NCBI GenBank assembly: GCA_045807745.1
Contig: JBJMGT010000015.1
Span: 519,591 to 583,590, forward strand
DNA: 64,000 bases
Reading direction: 5' to 3'
Origin: QHXQ01 sp045807745
Lineage (GTDB): Bacteria > Acidobacteriota > Blastocatellia > Pyrinomonadales > Pyrinomonadaceae
This document shows, one piece after another, positions 34,394-44,034 of the stretch. The notes beneath the pieces are model-generated. The model saw only the letters and a program-made list of their open reading frames with translations, was not told the origin of the DNA and searched no databases. Position 1 is the stretch's first letter. Every line of letters starts with the position of its first letter. Both the position numbers and the translations under genes were made by a program.

Positions 34394-36139
34394 ATGAAAC
34401 GCCCGACCAACAAACTGCGCGCCTTCAGCCTGCGACTTGCATTGAGCAGCGTCGCCCTGTGCGCAATCTCGCTCGCGCTGACCGCCGGCTCTGCACTCGC
34501 CAGCCCATTCAGCCACGAACACTCGGCTGCGTCAGTCGCTTACATGCTCAGCGATGGTGGGCATGGCAGCCCGACGCCGACACCGTCCCCTTCGCCGACG
34601 CCCACCGCTTCGCCCACACCTTCACCGACTGCTTCGCCCACGCCTACGCCCAGCCCGTCGCCCGCACTCGGAGCGGAGACGCGCGTCGAGATCGATCTGG
34701 TCGGCGCGTTGTTGAACAGCGCAACGCCGCGTGGCGAAGCCGAGTTGAAACGGCGCGCCGACGGCAGTCGCGAGTTCGAGGTCAGTGTGCGGAACGTCAG
34801 CTTGCCGACGGGCACTGTGTTGAATGTGCGCGTGGACGGACATAAGGTCGGCGAGATCGTGTTGACAGCGCTGATAGATGGCAAGCTCGAATTGGATTCG
34901 CGCGACAATCAGGCACTACCGCCCGTTGTCAACGGCACGAACGTCACCGTCACGGATCAGGCGGGCGCGACCATCGTGGCCGGCTCATTCACCTCGACGC
35001 TGCCAGCGCCGGGGCTGACCCCCACGCCCAGCCCCAGCCCCACGCCGCAACCCGGCGCGGACAACATCCTGCGCATTCCGTTGAGCGGCGCGGCCGTTAA
35101 CGGCGTCATTCCGAAGGGGCACGCTGAGTTTAGTCAGCGCGCTGACGGCAACCGCGAGTTAGAAGTCGAGGTTGAAGACTTGAATCTGCCCGCGGGCACG
35201 ATCCTGAACGTGCTGGTTGATAACGTGCGCGTCGGTCAGATCACTCTGGGCCAGTTCTTAAAAGGCAAGCTGGAGATTGAATCCGAGCGTGGACAGAACG
35301 TCCCTGCGATCGCAAACGGCACGACGGTCGCCGTGGTCAATAGCGCGGGCGTCACCTTGCTCACAGGCAGCTTCGGCGCAAACGCCAACGCACCCATGCT
35401 TGTTAATCCGTTGGAAGACACGAGCTTCTTCGTGCGGCAGCAGTACATAGACTTTCTGAACCGCGCGCCGGATGTGCCGGGCTTGAACGCTTGGGTCAAC
35501 GTGCTCAGCCAGTGCCCGGAGAACGGCTATGGCGAGCACCCGGACTGCGACCGCGTGCAAGTCTCATCCGGCTTCTACCGCTCGCAGGAGTTCCTCGGGC
35601 GCGGCTACTTCCTCTATCGCGCTTACGATGCGGCGCTGGGTCGGCTACCCCGCTACGCGGAGTTCCTGCCTGAGCTTGGACGGATCGGTCAAGCGCGGAC
35701 GGAGGTCGAGTTGGAAGCAAACAAGTCTGCTTACCTTGATGACTTTATGCAGCACGCCGAGTTCACGGCTCGCTATGGCGGACTGACCGACGCGACGCAT
35801 GCCGAAGACTTTGTGACGCGGCTGGAGCAGACTGCGGGCGTACACTTGGGTAACCACGCGCAGTTGGTGGCCGACATGCATAGCGGCGTCAAGACCGCCG
35901 CGCAGACTTTGCGCGCGTTCCTTGAAAGTCCGGAAGTCAACGAGCACTTCATCTTCCGCGGCTTCGTCACGATGCAGTACTTCGGCTACCTGCGGCGCGA
36001 CCCCGAACCGGCCGGCTGGAACGCATGGGTGAATGTCCTGACGAATGGCAACGATGTCGTCCGACCCGGCGACTATCGTACGCTCATCTTCGGGTTCGTC
36101 CACTCACAAGAGTACCGCCACCGGTTCGGTCACCCGTAA
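34394..36139 (+). CDS. Exported DUF4214-domain protein with Pro/Thr/Ser linkers
   Basis: 581 residues from the ATG at 34394, which has AGGAG 10 bases upstream; an ATG at 34370 lacks one. The signal peptide ends near ALTAGSALAS. A low-complexity linker (PTPTPSPSPTPT type) is followed by two copies of a domain of about 110 residues (one around GEAELKRRADGSREFEV, one around GHAEFSQRADGNRELEV), joined by another such linker. The C-terminal 240 residues are DUF4214-like (FVRQQYIDFLNRAPDVPGLNAWV; again MQYFGYLRRDPEPAGWNAWV). The domain is common in surface-associated proteins; function here is unknown. Control may be by the leader hairpin. Confidence 0.85.
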   Translation: MKRPTNKLRAFSLRLALSSVALCAISLALTAGSALASPFSHEHSAASVAYMLSDGGHGSPTPTPSPSPTPTASPTPSPTASPTPTPSPSPALGAETRVEIDLVGALLNSATPRGEAELKRRADGSREFEVSVRNVSLPTGTVLNVRVDGHKVGEIVLTALIDGKLELDSRDNQALPPVVNGTNVTVTDQAGATIVAGSFTSTLPAPGLTPTPSPSPTPQPGADNILRIPLSGAAVNGVIPKGHAEFSQRADGNRELEVEVEDLNLPAGTILNVLVDNVRVGQITLGQFLKGKLEIESERGQNVPAIANGTTVAVVNSAGVTLLTGSFGANANAPMLVNPLEDTSFFVRQQYIDFLNRAPDVPGLNAWVNVLSQCPENGYGEHPDCDRVQVSSGFYRSQEFLGRGYFLYRAYDAALGRLPRYAEFLPELGRIGQARTEVELEANKSAYLDDFMQHAEFTARYGGLTDATHAEDFVTRLEQTAGVHLGNHAQLVADMHSGVKTAAQTLRAFLESPEVNEHFIFRGFVTMQYFGYLRRDPEPAGWNAWVNVLTNGNDVVRPGDYRTLIFGFVHSQEYRHRFGHP

Positions 36140-36143
36140 TGGA

Positions 36144-36204
36144 AGAGGTCAGAGGTCAGTAAGAACTGATTTCACTAACCTCTGACCTCTAACCTCTGAC
36201 CTCT
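36144..36204. repeat. Intergenic palindrome, heptamer word CTGACCT
   Basis: The left arm 36144-36160 (AGAGGTCAGAGGTCAGT) faces 36174-36204 (CTGACCT/CTAACCT/CTGACCT). It fills the 68-base gap between two convergent genes. Confidence 0.9.
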
Positions 36205-36207
36205 GCT

Positions 36208-39200
36208 TTACTGGTCTCGCCAATCCGGCATGCGCCCCGGCGTCCAAGGCGCACCGGCCGCTTCCATCTGCTTCTCCAGATTCTTGAGATCGACATCGAC
36301 GAGTTGGCGCAGTTGCGCGAGCACGCCCTCGAAGTCCTGCGCCGCGAAGTGATATTGATCGGCTTGCGTCCGTGTCGGGCGCGAGAGCGATGCACTCTGA
36401 TCACCGATGATTGAGAAGACGCGATCCGAAATCGATGGCGGCGTGTTCTCGTTGCGCGAGCGCAGGACGTTGTCGCCGCGAAGCTGGCGCATGATTTCGT
36501 TCGTCCGGTCGTCGATGCGAGTAGCTTCGTTGATCATCTTGTTGCCGGGGTCGGGCGTGTTGAGCAGCGCACGCTTGATGGCCGCCAGCCGTGGCTTCAA
36601 AGCGTCGGCCACCGAGAGCGTACCTGTCACGGCACGTTGCAGGCGCGTGACCTTGCGTTGGAACTCGACGAGTGCCGCGCGGTCAGCCGCGCTCATCCCT
36701 TCGCGCGCTTCCGCCGTCACCTCGAACTGCTGCGCTGAGCCAAGCGGCGTGATGACGCCGTTGACACGCTTCGCCATCGTCACCTTGTATGTGCCCGGCA
36801 GGACGAGCGAACTTGAACCGCCCTGTCCACCACCACCGCCACCAGCGCCGCCGCCACCGCCACCTTCTTCACCGCCACCTGCGGGCGGCGCGGCAGAGAC
36901 GACTGCGGGCGGGTAACGCAAGTCCCAGTTGACGCGTTGGAAACCTTGCGTGGGCGGGCCGGTCAAACGGCGCACGATATTGCCATCCGCGTCCGTGACG
37001 GTAAAGATGATCGTGGGCGCTTCCTCCTCCTCTTCGGCGCGCAACTGCTCGGTGGTCGGTTGGGCCGGTGCTTGATTCTTCTTCTCAGCCTCCTTCTCCG
37101 ATTCCTGCCGCAATTGCTTCTTCGTCTTGTAAGTCTCTTTCAGATAATAAGTGAAGGTCGCGCCGTAGGGCGGATTGTCGGCCGTAAAGTACGACTCGCC
37201 CTGAAACCCTTTGCCGTTGCCGCCAATGGGTTGCGCCTGTATGTACATGAGCGTGTTCTTGACGGGGAAGAGCTGCGCCTCCTGCGTTAGCATCTCCGGT
37301 TTGAGCAGACGCAGCGGCGTGTAGTTGTCGAGGATGTAGATGCCGCGCCCGAACGTGCCGACGACCAAATCGTTCTCGCGTTGCTGGATCGCGATGTCGT
37401 GCACCGCGATGGTCGGCATGCCGCCTTTCAACTGCACCCACTTCTTGCCGCCATCGATTGAAAACCAGAGACCGAACTCCGTGCCGGCGAAGAGCAGATT
37501 CGGGTTGACGTGATCTTCCGCGAGCGCCAGCACGGCCCCGTTCTCCGGCAGGTTCGCGGCAATCGAAGTCCAAGTGCGTCCCGCGTCCGTGCTCTTCAGC
37601 AAGTACGGTTTGAAATCCGAGTTTTGATGGTTATCGAACCCGGCATAGACCGTGTTCTCATCGTGATTTGAAGCCACAAGGCGGCTCACGTAAGCGTGCT
37701 CAGGGATGCCGGGGAATGTCTCGATCCTGCGCCAGTTCTTACCGCCGTCGGTGGTCACGCTGATTAAGCCGTCGTCCGTGCCGACGTAGATCAAGCCGTC
37801 CTTCTTCGGCGACTCCGCAAGCGCCGAAGAGTTACCGTAAAAGGCCGTCGAGGCGTGCCGCGCGACCGCATCGATGCTCCACACGCGCCCCATCACCGGC
37901 AGGATGTTGCGATTCAAGCCCCGCGTAAGCGGGCCACTAACGAGTTGCCAACTGTCGCCCCGGTCATCGCTGCGAAACAGTTTATCGGCGGCGAAGTAGA
38001 GCCGCGTGGGCGAGTGCGGACTGATGATGAAGGGCGAGTCCCAGTTCCAACGCAGAGGGTCTTCGCCGCGCCCGACTTCGGGTTGGATGCCCTGCCGCTC
38101 GCCCGTACGTTTGTCGAATCGCGAGAGCGCGCCGTTCTGATATTCGGTGTAGATCGTGTTCGGGTCGGTCGGGTCAACCTGCGTGCGGAAGCCGTCGCCG
38201 CCGAGCGTTACGAACCAATCGGAGTTGACGATGCCGTTGGCGTTGCGCGTGCGCGAAGGGCCGCCAAAGTTGAAATTATCCTGCGCGCCGCCAAAGATGT
38301 TATAGAACGGCGTGTTGTTGTCGGTCGTCACATCATAGAGCTGCGTCACCGGCAGATTCCGTTTGAAGTCCCAGTTCGCGCCCTTGTCCCAACTCTCGTA
38401 GACGCCGCCGTCGCAGCCGACCAGATAGTGATTCGTGTTGTCCGGATCGATCCAGATTTCGTGATTGTCCACGTGCTTCGACCGCTCGCCCAACGGGCGG
38501 AACGTGCGCCCACCGTCGTCCGAGACTTGTAACAACACGTTCATCAGGTAGACGCGATCCACATCTTTGGGATCAGCGACGATGTGCGCGTAATACATCG
38601 CTGTCTGATCGGTATCGTTGCGCCGCTCCCAACTCTCGCCGCGATCCGTCGAGCGGAAAATGCCGCCGCGCTTGTCCGCCGCTTCAATTGTCGCGAAGAG
38701 TATGTTCGGATCGACCGGCGAGATCGCCAGCCCGATGCGACCGATCTCGGTCGGAGGCAACCCCGCTCTGATCTTCTTCCACGTCGCGCCCGCATCGCTC
38801 GACTTGTAGAGCGCGCCTTCGGGGCCGCCGTTGATGAGCGTCCAGTAGTGACGACGGCGTTGATAAGCGGCGGCGTAGAGCGTGTCCGGGTTCTGCGGAT
38901 CGACGATCACATCGGTGATGCCGGTGTTCTCGCTGATGTTGAGCACATTCTTCCAAGTCTTGCCGCCATCGGTCGTCTTGAACAGCCCGCGGTCGCCGCC
39001 CGGCCCCCACAGTGGCCCCTGCGCCGCGACGTAGACCACGTTCGTGTCGCGCGGGTCGATGGCGATGCGCCCGATGTGCTCCGACCGCTTCAGCCCCATG
39101 TTCTTCCAAGTCTTGCCGCCGTCCTCCGACTTGTACACGCCGTCGCCGTAAGAGACGCTGCGCTGGCTATTGTTCTCGCCCGCGCCGACCCAAACCGTCA

Positions 39201-39696
39201 AAGGGTTCTTCGGATCGAGCGTGATGTAGCCGATGGAGTAAGAACCTTCACCGTCGAAGACTGAACGGAAGGTCGTGCCGCCGTTCTCCGTCTTCCACAC
39301 GCCGCCCGAAGCAGAGGCGACGAAATACCGGCTGTGCTCTTTCGGATCGACCGCAAAGCCGATGACGCGCCCCGACGTGAAGGCCGGGCCGATGGAGCGC
39401 AGGCGCAAGCCCGCGAAGGTCGGCGCGGACATCGGCTCAGGCTTCTTCGGCTCTTCGGTCTTCTTGGCCTCTTCAGGTTTTTTGGCCTCGGCAGCCTTCT
39501 GTTGCTGTTGCCCTTCCTGCTTCGGCTGATCGGTCTCTGTCTTCTGCCCCTCTTCCTTCTTCGTCTTCTCGACGGCCTCTTTCTCGGCCCGCTTCTCTTC
39601 CTGCGCGCGTGCTAACGGCACACTAACGGCCCAGAGCAACGCGACGACGAGCAACATTGATAGCGACGGTACAAGATTCTGGCGGCTTAAGCTCAT
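36208..39696 (-). CDS. Exported sortilin/VPS10-like BNR-repeat protein
   Basis: 1162 residues from the ATG at 39696 with AGGAG 9 bases upstream. Signal peptide ends at about PLARAQ. A strongly charged Lys/Glu/Gln stretch of about 60 residues follows, then a beta-propeller region with many Asp-box/BNR-like repeats (GGTTFRSVFD, SEDGGKTWKNM, TTDGGKTWKNV, SSDAGATWKKI, STDRGESWERR), typical of WD40/YVTN/BNR-like exported proteins. After the propeller comes a C-terminal part with a fibronectin-like domain, a Gly-rich run and a helical tail. It is probably a binding or scaffold protein in the periplasm or on the surface, not a proven hydrolase. It diverges from the TonB receptor gene. Confidence 0.88.
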   Translation of the reverse strand: MSLSRQNLVPSLSMLLVVALLWAVSVPLARAQEEKRAEKEAVEKTKKEEGQKTETDQPKQEGQQQQKAAEAKKPEEAKKTEEPKKPEPMSAPTFAGLRLRSIGPAFTSGRVIGFAVDPKEHSRYFVASASGGVWKTENGGTTFRSVFDGEGSYSIGYITLDPKNPLTVWVGAGENNSQRSVSYGDGVYKSEDGGKTWKNMGLKRSEHIGRIAIDPRDTNVVYVAAQGPLWGPGGDRGLFKTTDGGKTWKNVLNISENTGITDVIVDPQNPDTLYAAAYQRRRHYWTLINGGPEGALYKSSDAGATWKKIRAGLPPTEIGRIGLAISPVDPNILFATIEAADKRGGIFRSTDRGESWERRNDTDQTAMYYAHIVADPKDVDRVYLMNVLLQVSDDGGRTFRPLGERSKHVDNHEIWIDPDNTNHYLVGCDGGVYESWDKGANWDFKRNLPVTQLYDVTTDNNTPFYNIFGGAQDNFNFGGPSRTRNANGIVNSDWFVTLGGDGFRTQVDPTDPNTIYTEYQNGALSRFDKRTGERQGIQPEVGRGEDPLRWNWDSPFIISPHSPTRLYFAADKLFRSDDRGDSWQLVSGPLTRGLNRNILPVMGRVWSIDAVARHASTAFYGNSSALAESPKKDGLIYVGTDDGLISVTTDGGKNWRRIETFPGIPEHAYVSRLVASNHDENTVYAGFDNHQNSDFKPYLLKSTDAGRTWTSIAANLPENGAVLALAEDHVNPNLLFAGTEFGLWFSIDGGKKWVQLKGGMPTIAVHDIAIQQRENDLVVGTFGRGIYILDNYTPLRLLKPEMLTQEAQLFPVKNTLMYIQAQPIGGNGKGFQGESYFTADNPPYGATFTYYLKETYKTKKQLRQESEKEAEKKNQAPAQPTTEQLRAEEEEEAPTIIFTVTDADGNIVRRLTGPPTQGFQRVNWDLRYPPAVVSAAPPAGGGEEGGGGGGAGGGGGGQGGSSSLVLPGTYKVTMAKRVNGVITPLGSAQQFEVTAEAREGMSAADRAALVEFQRKVTRLQRAVTGTLSVADALKPRLAAIKRALLNTPDPGNKMINEATRIDDRTNEIMRQLRGDNVLRSRNENTPPSISDRVFSIIGDQSASLSRPTRTQADQYHFAAQDFEGVLAQLRQLVDVDLKNLEKQMEAAGAPWTPGRMPDWRDQ

Positions 39697-39959
39697 GCGA
39701 CTTGACTCCTGTTTTTTATCGGGCGGGTTGCCGCCAAGGGTCGTCACAATCGTTTACCGGTTTGAACAGTGAGCGACGCCGGCGCGCCCGGACGCGTCAT
39801 GCGATGCGCGGCGACTGACGGTGCTTGTCTCTTGGATTGCAAATACGACGTGACAACTCTGACGGTGCGGGGAAAACTAACATTATTTCGGGCGCGGTGC
39901 AAAGACGTGTTCGCGGCGCACGAAAAGTGCCGGTTGCACAGTCAGCCTACATAATAATC
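39697..39959. other. Divergent intergenic region, BNR gene / TonB receptor
   Basis: About 260 bases with no gene. The receptor promoter is recognisable at its right end; the leftward promoter for the BNR gene is not clear. Confidence 0.5.
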
Positions 39960-39988
39960 TTGACAACACTTGTTAGCGCCATTACATT
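39960..39988 (+). promoter_or_regulatory. Candidate sigma70 promoter of the TonB-dependent receptor
   Basis: Perfect TTGACA (39960-39965), 17-base spacer, TACATT (39983-39988). Transcription would begin about 18 bases before the start codon at 40013. Confidence 0.6.
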
Positions 39989-40012
39989 TCGCGTCATCGA
40001 CCTTTCAGACTC

Positions 40013-43000
40013 ATGTCATATCAAGTCATTAGCCGACGCGTCCGCTGGCTGCTCTGCTTCGTGCTCCTGTCTGCCAATCTGACTTTGGCGGCGCGCACGC
40101 AAGACCCGGTCACCGGCGCGTTTGAAGGCACGGTCAGTCACAGTCAGACGCAAGCCCGCATCTCCGGCGCGCTCGTCGAGATCATCAATCAGGCGAACGG
40201 CGTCACGTTAAGCCGCCGCACGGACGCGCAAGGTCGTTTCTATCAAGGCCTCTTGCCGCCCGGCATCTACACCATCCGTGTCACCGCGCCCGGCTTCAGC
40301 GCACAGGAGAAAGAACAACGCCTCTACACCTCGCAGCCCAATCAGGTTGTGCCCATCCCCTTCGCACTCGAACCCGTAGGGCCAGCGTCCCAAGCAACGG
40401 CCACACCAACGCCGTCTCCCACTCCGTTGCCGGCGATGTCTGACACCGAGGCCGACAAGCGCGATACGGTCGCCGAGTTGAATCGTACGGATGCGCGCCG
40501 CGTCGTTGCGTTCACCGAGCGCGAAGTCGCTGACCTCACGCTCGGTTCAGTCACGATCACTCGCTCGTTCGACGAACTGGCGCTCTTGTTGCCCGGCGTC
40601 GCGCCGCCGCCACAGACGCTCGGCACCGTGGCCGGCCCCGGCGTCGGCGCGGGTGTCGGCAGTGCGGGCCAGTTCTCTGTTAACGGGCTGAGGTCGAGAG
40701 CGAACAACTTCACGGTTGATGGCTCAGACAATAACGACGAGGACATCGGCGTTAGGCGGCAGGGCTTCGTGGCGCTCGTTCCGCAGTCGATTGAATCGGT
40801 GCAAGAGTATCAGGTGACAACTGCACTTGCGCCTGCGCAGTTCGGGCGCAACATCGGCGCGCAGGTCAACGCCGTCTCCAAATCCGGCGGCAACAAGACA
40901 CACGGCGCGCTCTTCGGGCTGCTCAACACTTCACAACTCAACGCGCGCGATTACTTCGACACGACGAACGGGAATGCCAGCACTGAATTGCGCACCAGCA
41001 CCGGTCAACCTGTGTTACTGGATGGCAGTCCGCTGACTGTACACAATCAAAGCGATGGCAAAGACTCTTTCACCGCCACACAGGCTGGACTCGTCCTAGG
41101 CGGCCCACTCATAACTGATCGCTTGTTCTATTTCCTGTCCGGTGAGCGCGAGTTTATTAACGCGACGAAGGAGGAGAGCTTCGCCGTCCCCACTGTCGAG
41201 CAGCGCGGCATCGGCAACTCTGGTGCGAGCGGCATCTATCGCACGCCCCTGCGCAACCCTGCGGGTGATCTGCTCGCCGGCGCACCCACACGTGCCTTCC
41301 CGACACAGTCGAGCGGCGATGCGATCTTCAGTCTCTTTCCCTTCCCCAACAACCCGCGCGGCGTGTACGGCGCAAACACTTTCACGCAGGCGCTGCCCGC
41401 AGGCGGGCAAGGGCGCATCTTCTCCGGCAAGTACGACGCGAACTTCAATCTATGGCAGCGCCCACAGTCGCTCACGGGCCGTTACAATTACACGGACGAC
41501 AGTCGCGACATTCCCGTGACGGGCGGCGCGATCTTCTCGACCCTACGGCCGGATGTGCGCACGCAGAACTATTCCACCTTCTTAAACAGTGAACTCACCG
41601 CCGTCGATGCAACCCACCCGCTCTTTAATCAACTGCGCTTATCCTACGGACGTACGCGTCTGAACTTCGCGCAGGTGCGCACCGGCTCGTTCCTACTGCC
41701 GAGTAGTGTGACCGAGCCGACGTTTGGCAACTTCGGTCTGCTGAATGCGCGGTTCATCAGAAACACGACCATGCCCGCCAATGCCGGCGTTCCAAACAGC
41801 GGCCCTGTCAGTTACACGAGCGGGCCAGGCAATCAGACCACAGTCGAGCAGGTGCTATCGGGGCCTTTAGGCCAAGTGAACATCGCGGGCTTTAGCCCCA
41901 TCGGCGTTGACGTTTACAACTTCCCGCAACGGCGCGTGAACAACACGTACCAAGTGGCCGACACCATCAGTTGGCGCGGCGGCCGGCACAGCCTTATCTT
42001 CGGCACAGACCTGCGCCGGACTGAGTTGAACAGCGAACTGCCGCGCAATTTTCGCCCCTTGCTTACGATCAACGGCGCGCCGCAATTGACCTTTGATAAT
42101 CAGACCAACATGTTCGCCACGACCAACGAATTCATCAGCCCCCTCGATCTCGCGGCGGGCGGCGCGGCGAGCGGTTTTTCGCAGACACTCGTGCCGCCCG
42201 GTTTCGACTCGCACATCAACCTGCGCTTCTATCAACTCAACTACTTCGGGCAAGACGAATGGCGTCTACGCCCGAACCTGACGCTCTCATACGGCCTGCG
42301 CTATGAAGACAACACGCCGCCGCGCGAAAGCCGCCGCCGCATCGAGAGCACCTTCGCCGACCCGGCACTGAGCATCATCCCCGGACTGCGCACGTTCATC
42401 GCAGGGCGCACACAAATCTTCGATCCCGACCGGAACAACTTCGCCCCGCGCGTCGGTCTCGCTTACGCGCCCGTCCTGTTCGGTGCTCAGCACAGTAGCG
42501 TCATACGCATCGGCTACGGTCTCTACTATGATCAAATCCCCGGCGCGGTCGTCAGCCAATCGCGCAACGTCTTCCCGCCGTTTCTCTCTATCAACACGCC
42601 GGGCGGGCGCGGCAACACAGACTTCGCCAACGGTTCGCGCACGTTCCCTTATGGTCTCTTCACCATCCTCAATCCCGTGGCCGAACAGTTTCCCGGCCAC
42701 TTCCACGTGCAACCGGGGACGCTCAACATCTTGGCCAACAACGAGGGCTTCACGACGTTGCTGGAATTGTTAGAGCATCACGTCGAGGCCGCCAATTTCG
42801 TCGCCTCCGGCGGCGGCTTTCTGCCGGCCGCGGCCGGCGTCGGCATCACGATCCCCGCGCGCGAATTAGAGATGCCGCTGGCTCATCAGTACAGCCTCGG
42901 TTTCGAGCAGCAGTTGGGCGCGCGGATGGTTCTGTCCGCCGCTTACGTCGGAACGACGGGCCGTCATCTGCTCCGCTTCACCACGCCCAACTTGGGCGCG

Positions 43001-43885
43001 AACTCCTTCATCGGCCCGCTCGCTTTTCAAGTTGGCGACGCGAGTAATCCACAGCCTTCGTTTTTCGGCGTCGCCTTACCACCCGGCAGCACCTTCGCTA
43101 ACGGACAACTGGCCGGCGGTCGCCCCGTCCCGACAGTCGGCGTCGTCAATCGGTTTGAAACCACTGCCAACTCGCGTTACGACTCGCTCCAATTGCAGTT
43201 GCGCGGCGAGTCCGCCAACACTTTGAGTTATCAGGTGTCTTATACACTCGCAAAAGCCATCGACGATGTATCCGATGTCTTCGATTTGGCGGGCGCTTCG
43301 GCTCTGCCGCAGAACAGTCTGACCTTCGCGGGCGAGCGCGCCGCGGCGAACTACGATGTCCGCCATCTGCTCGCCTACAATTTCATCTATAGCTTCCCCG
43401 ATTTCAACGCGCACGGCGAAGCCCTCCGCATCATCTTCAAAGGGCTGCAACTCGCCAGCACCGGCCGCTATCACAGCGGGCAGCCTTTCACCGTCAACAG
43501 CATCTTTGACGTGAACTTGGACGGCAATCTGACGGATCGTTTGAACACGGCGGATGGCATTATCGTGACCGGCGACCGCCGTCAACCGCTGCGCCTTGCG
43601 TCTGACAACTTGTCGTCGCTTTTGGCCCCGATTGGTCGAGACGGCAGGCTGGGGCGCAACACTTTTCGCGCCGGCAATTATATTGACGTGAACCTAGCTC
43701 TGCTCAAAAACTTAAAGCTCATCGAGCAACAACGACTCGTCTTGCGCGTAGACTTTTTCAACTTCATCAACCGCGCAAACTTCGGTCTGCCCGTGCGCTT
43801 CCTTGAAGCGCCTGCTTTCGGTCAGGCCACGCACACGGTCACGCCGGGCCGCCGCGTCCAATTCGGCCTCAAGTATTTCTTCTAG
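40013..43885 (+). CDS. Oar-like TonB-dependent outer-membrane receptor
   Basis: 1290 residues. After a signal peptide (RWLLCFVLLSANLTLAA) comes a carboxypeptidase-regulatory-like Ig domain (GAFEGTVSHSQTQARISGALVEI... to about 115), a Pro/Thr linker, a plug-like region with FSVNGLRSRANNFTVDGSDNND, and a long beta-barrel ending in the aromatic residue expected for outer-membrane insertion (RRVQFGLKYFF). This layout is typical of Oar/SusC-related receptors in Acidobacteria. The ligand may be a plant or microbial glycan or a peptide; no SusD partner is nearby. No canonical TonB box is evident. Confidence 0.93.
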   Translation: MSYQVISRRVRWLLCFVLLSANLTLAARTQDPVTGAFEGTVSHSQTQARISGALVEIINQANGVTLSRRTDAQGRFYQGLLPPGIYTIRVTAPGFSAQEKEQRLYTSQPNQVVPIPFALEPVGPASQATATPTPSPTPLPAMSDTEADKRDTVAELNRTDARRVVAFTEREVADLTLGSVTITRSFDELALLLPGVAPPPQTLGTVAGPGVGAGVGSAGQFSVNGLRSRANNFTVDGSDNNDEDIGVRRQGFVALVPQSIESVQEYQVTTALAPAQFGRNIGAQVNAVSKSGGNKTHGALFGLLNTSQLNARDYFDTTNGNASTELRTSTGQPVLLDGSPLTVHNQSDGKDSFTATQAGLVLGGPLITDRLFYFLSGEREFINATKEESFAVPTVEQRGIGNSGASGIYRTPLRNPAGDLLAGAPTRAFPTQSSGDAIFSLFPFPNNPRGVYGANTFTQALPAGGQGRIFSGKYDANFNLWQRPQSLTGRYNYTDDSRDIPVTGGAIFSTLRPDVRTQNYSTFLNSELTAVDATHPLFNQLRLSYGRTRLNFAQVRTGSFLLPSSVTEPTFGNFGLLNARFIRNTTMPANAGVPNSGPVSYTSGPGNQTTVEQVLSGPLGQVNIAGFSPIGVDVYNFPQRRVNNTYQVADTISWRGGRHSLIFGTDLRRTELNSELPRNFRPLLTINGAPQLTFDNQTNMFATTNEFISPLDLAAGGAASGFSQTLVPPGFDSHINLRFYQLNYFGQDEWRLRPNLTLSYGLRYEDNTPPRESRRRIESTFADPALSIIPGLRTFIAGRTQIFDPDRNNFAPRVGLAYAPVLFGAQHSSVIRIGYGLYYDQIPGAVVSQSRNVFPPFLSINTPGGRGNTDFANGSRTFPYGLFTILNPVAEQFPGHFHVQPGTLNILANNEGFTTLLELLEHHVEAANFVASGGGFLPAAAGVGITIPARELEMPLAHQYSLGFEQQLGARMVLSAAYVGTTGRHLLRFTTPNLGANSFIGPLAFQVGDASNPQPSFFGVALPPGSTFANGQLAGGRPVPTVGVVNRFETTANSRYDSLQLQLRGESANTLSYQVSYTLAKAIDDVSDVFDLAGASALPQNSLTFAGERAAANYDVRHLLAYNFIYSFPDFNAHGEALRIIFKGLQLASTGRYHSGQPFTVNSIFDVNLDGNLTDRLNTADGIIVTGDRRQPLRLASDNLSSLLAPIGRDGRLGRNTFRAGNYIDVNLALLKNLKLIEQQRLVLRVDFFNFINRANFGLPVRFLEAPAFGQATHTVTPGRRVQFGLKYFF

Positions 43886-44034
43886 TTGGCCGACCAGCGC
43901 AAAGAACCAGCCCGCACATTGATATTTGTGCTCCTCAGTTGCTGTTAAGAGGAGTAATATGCTGGTAACTTTTTTAGCCGAGTCATATTTTAGCGCACCG
44001 ACCGGATCGAGTTCTTTCACAGGAGGCCAAGACC

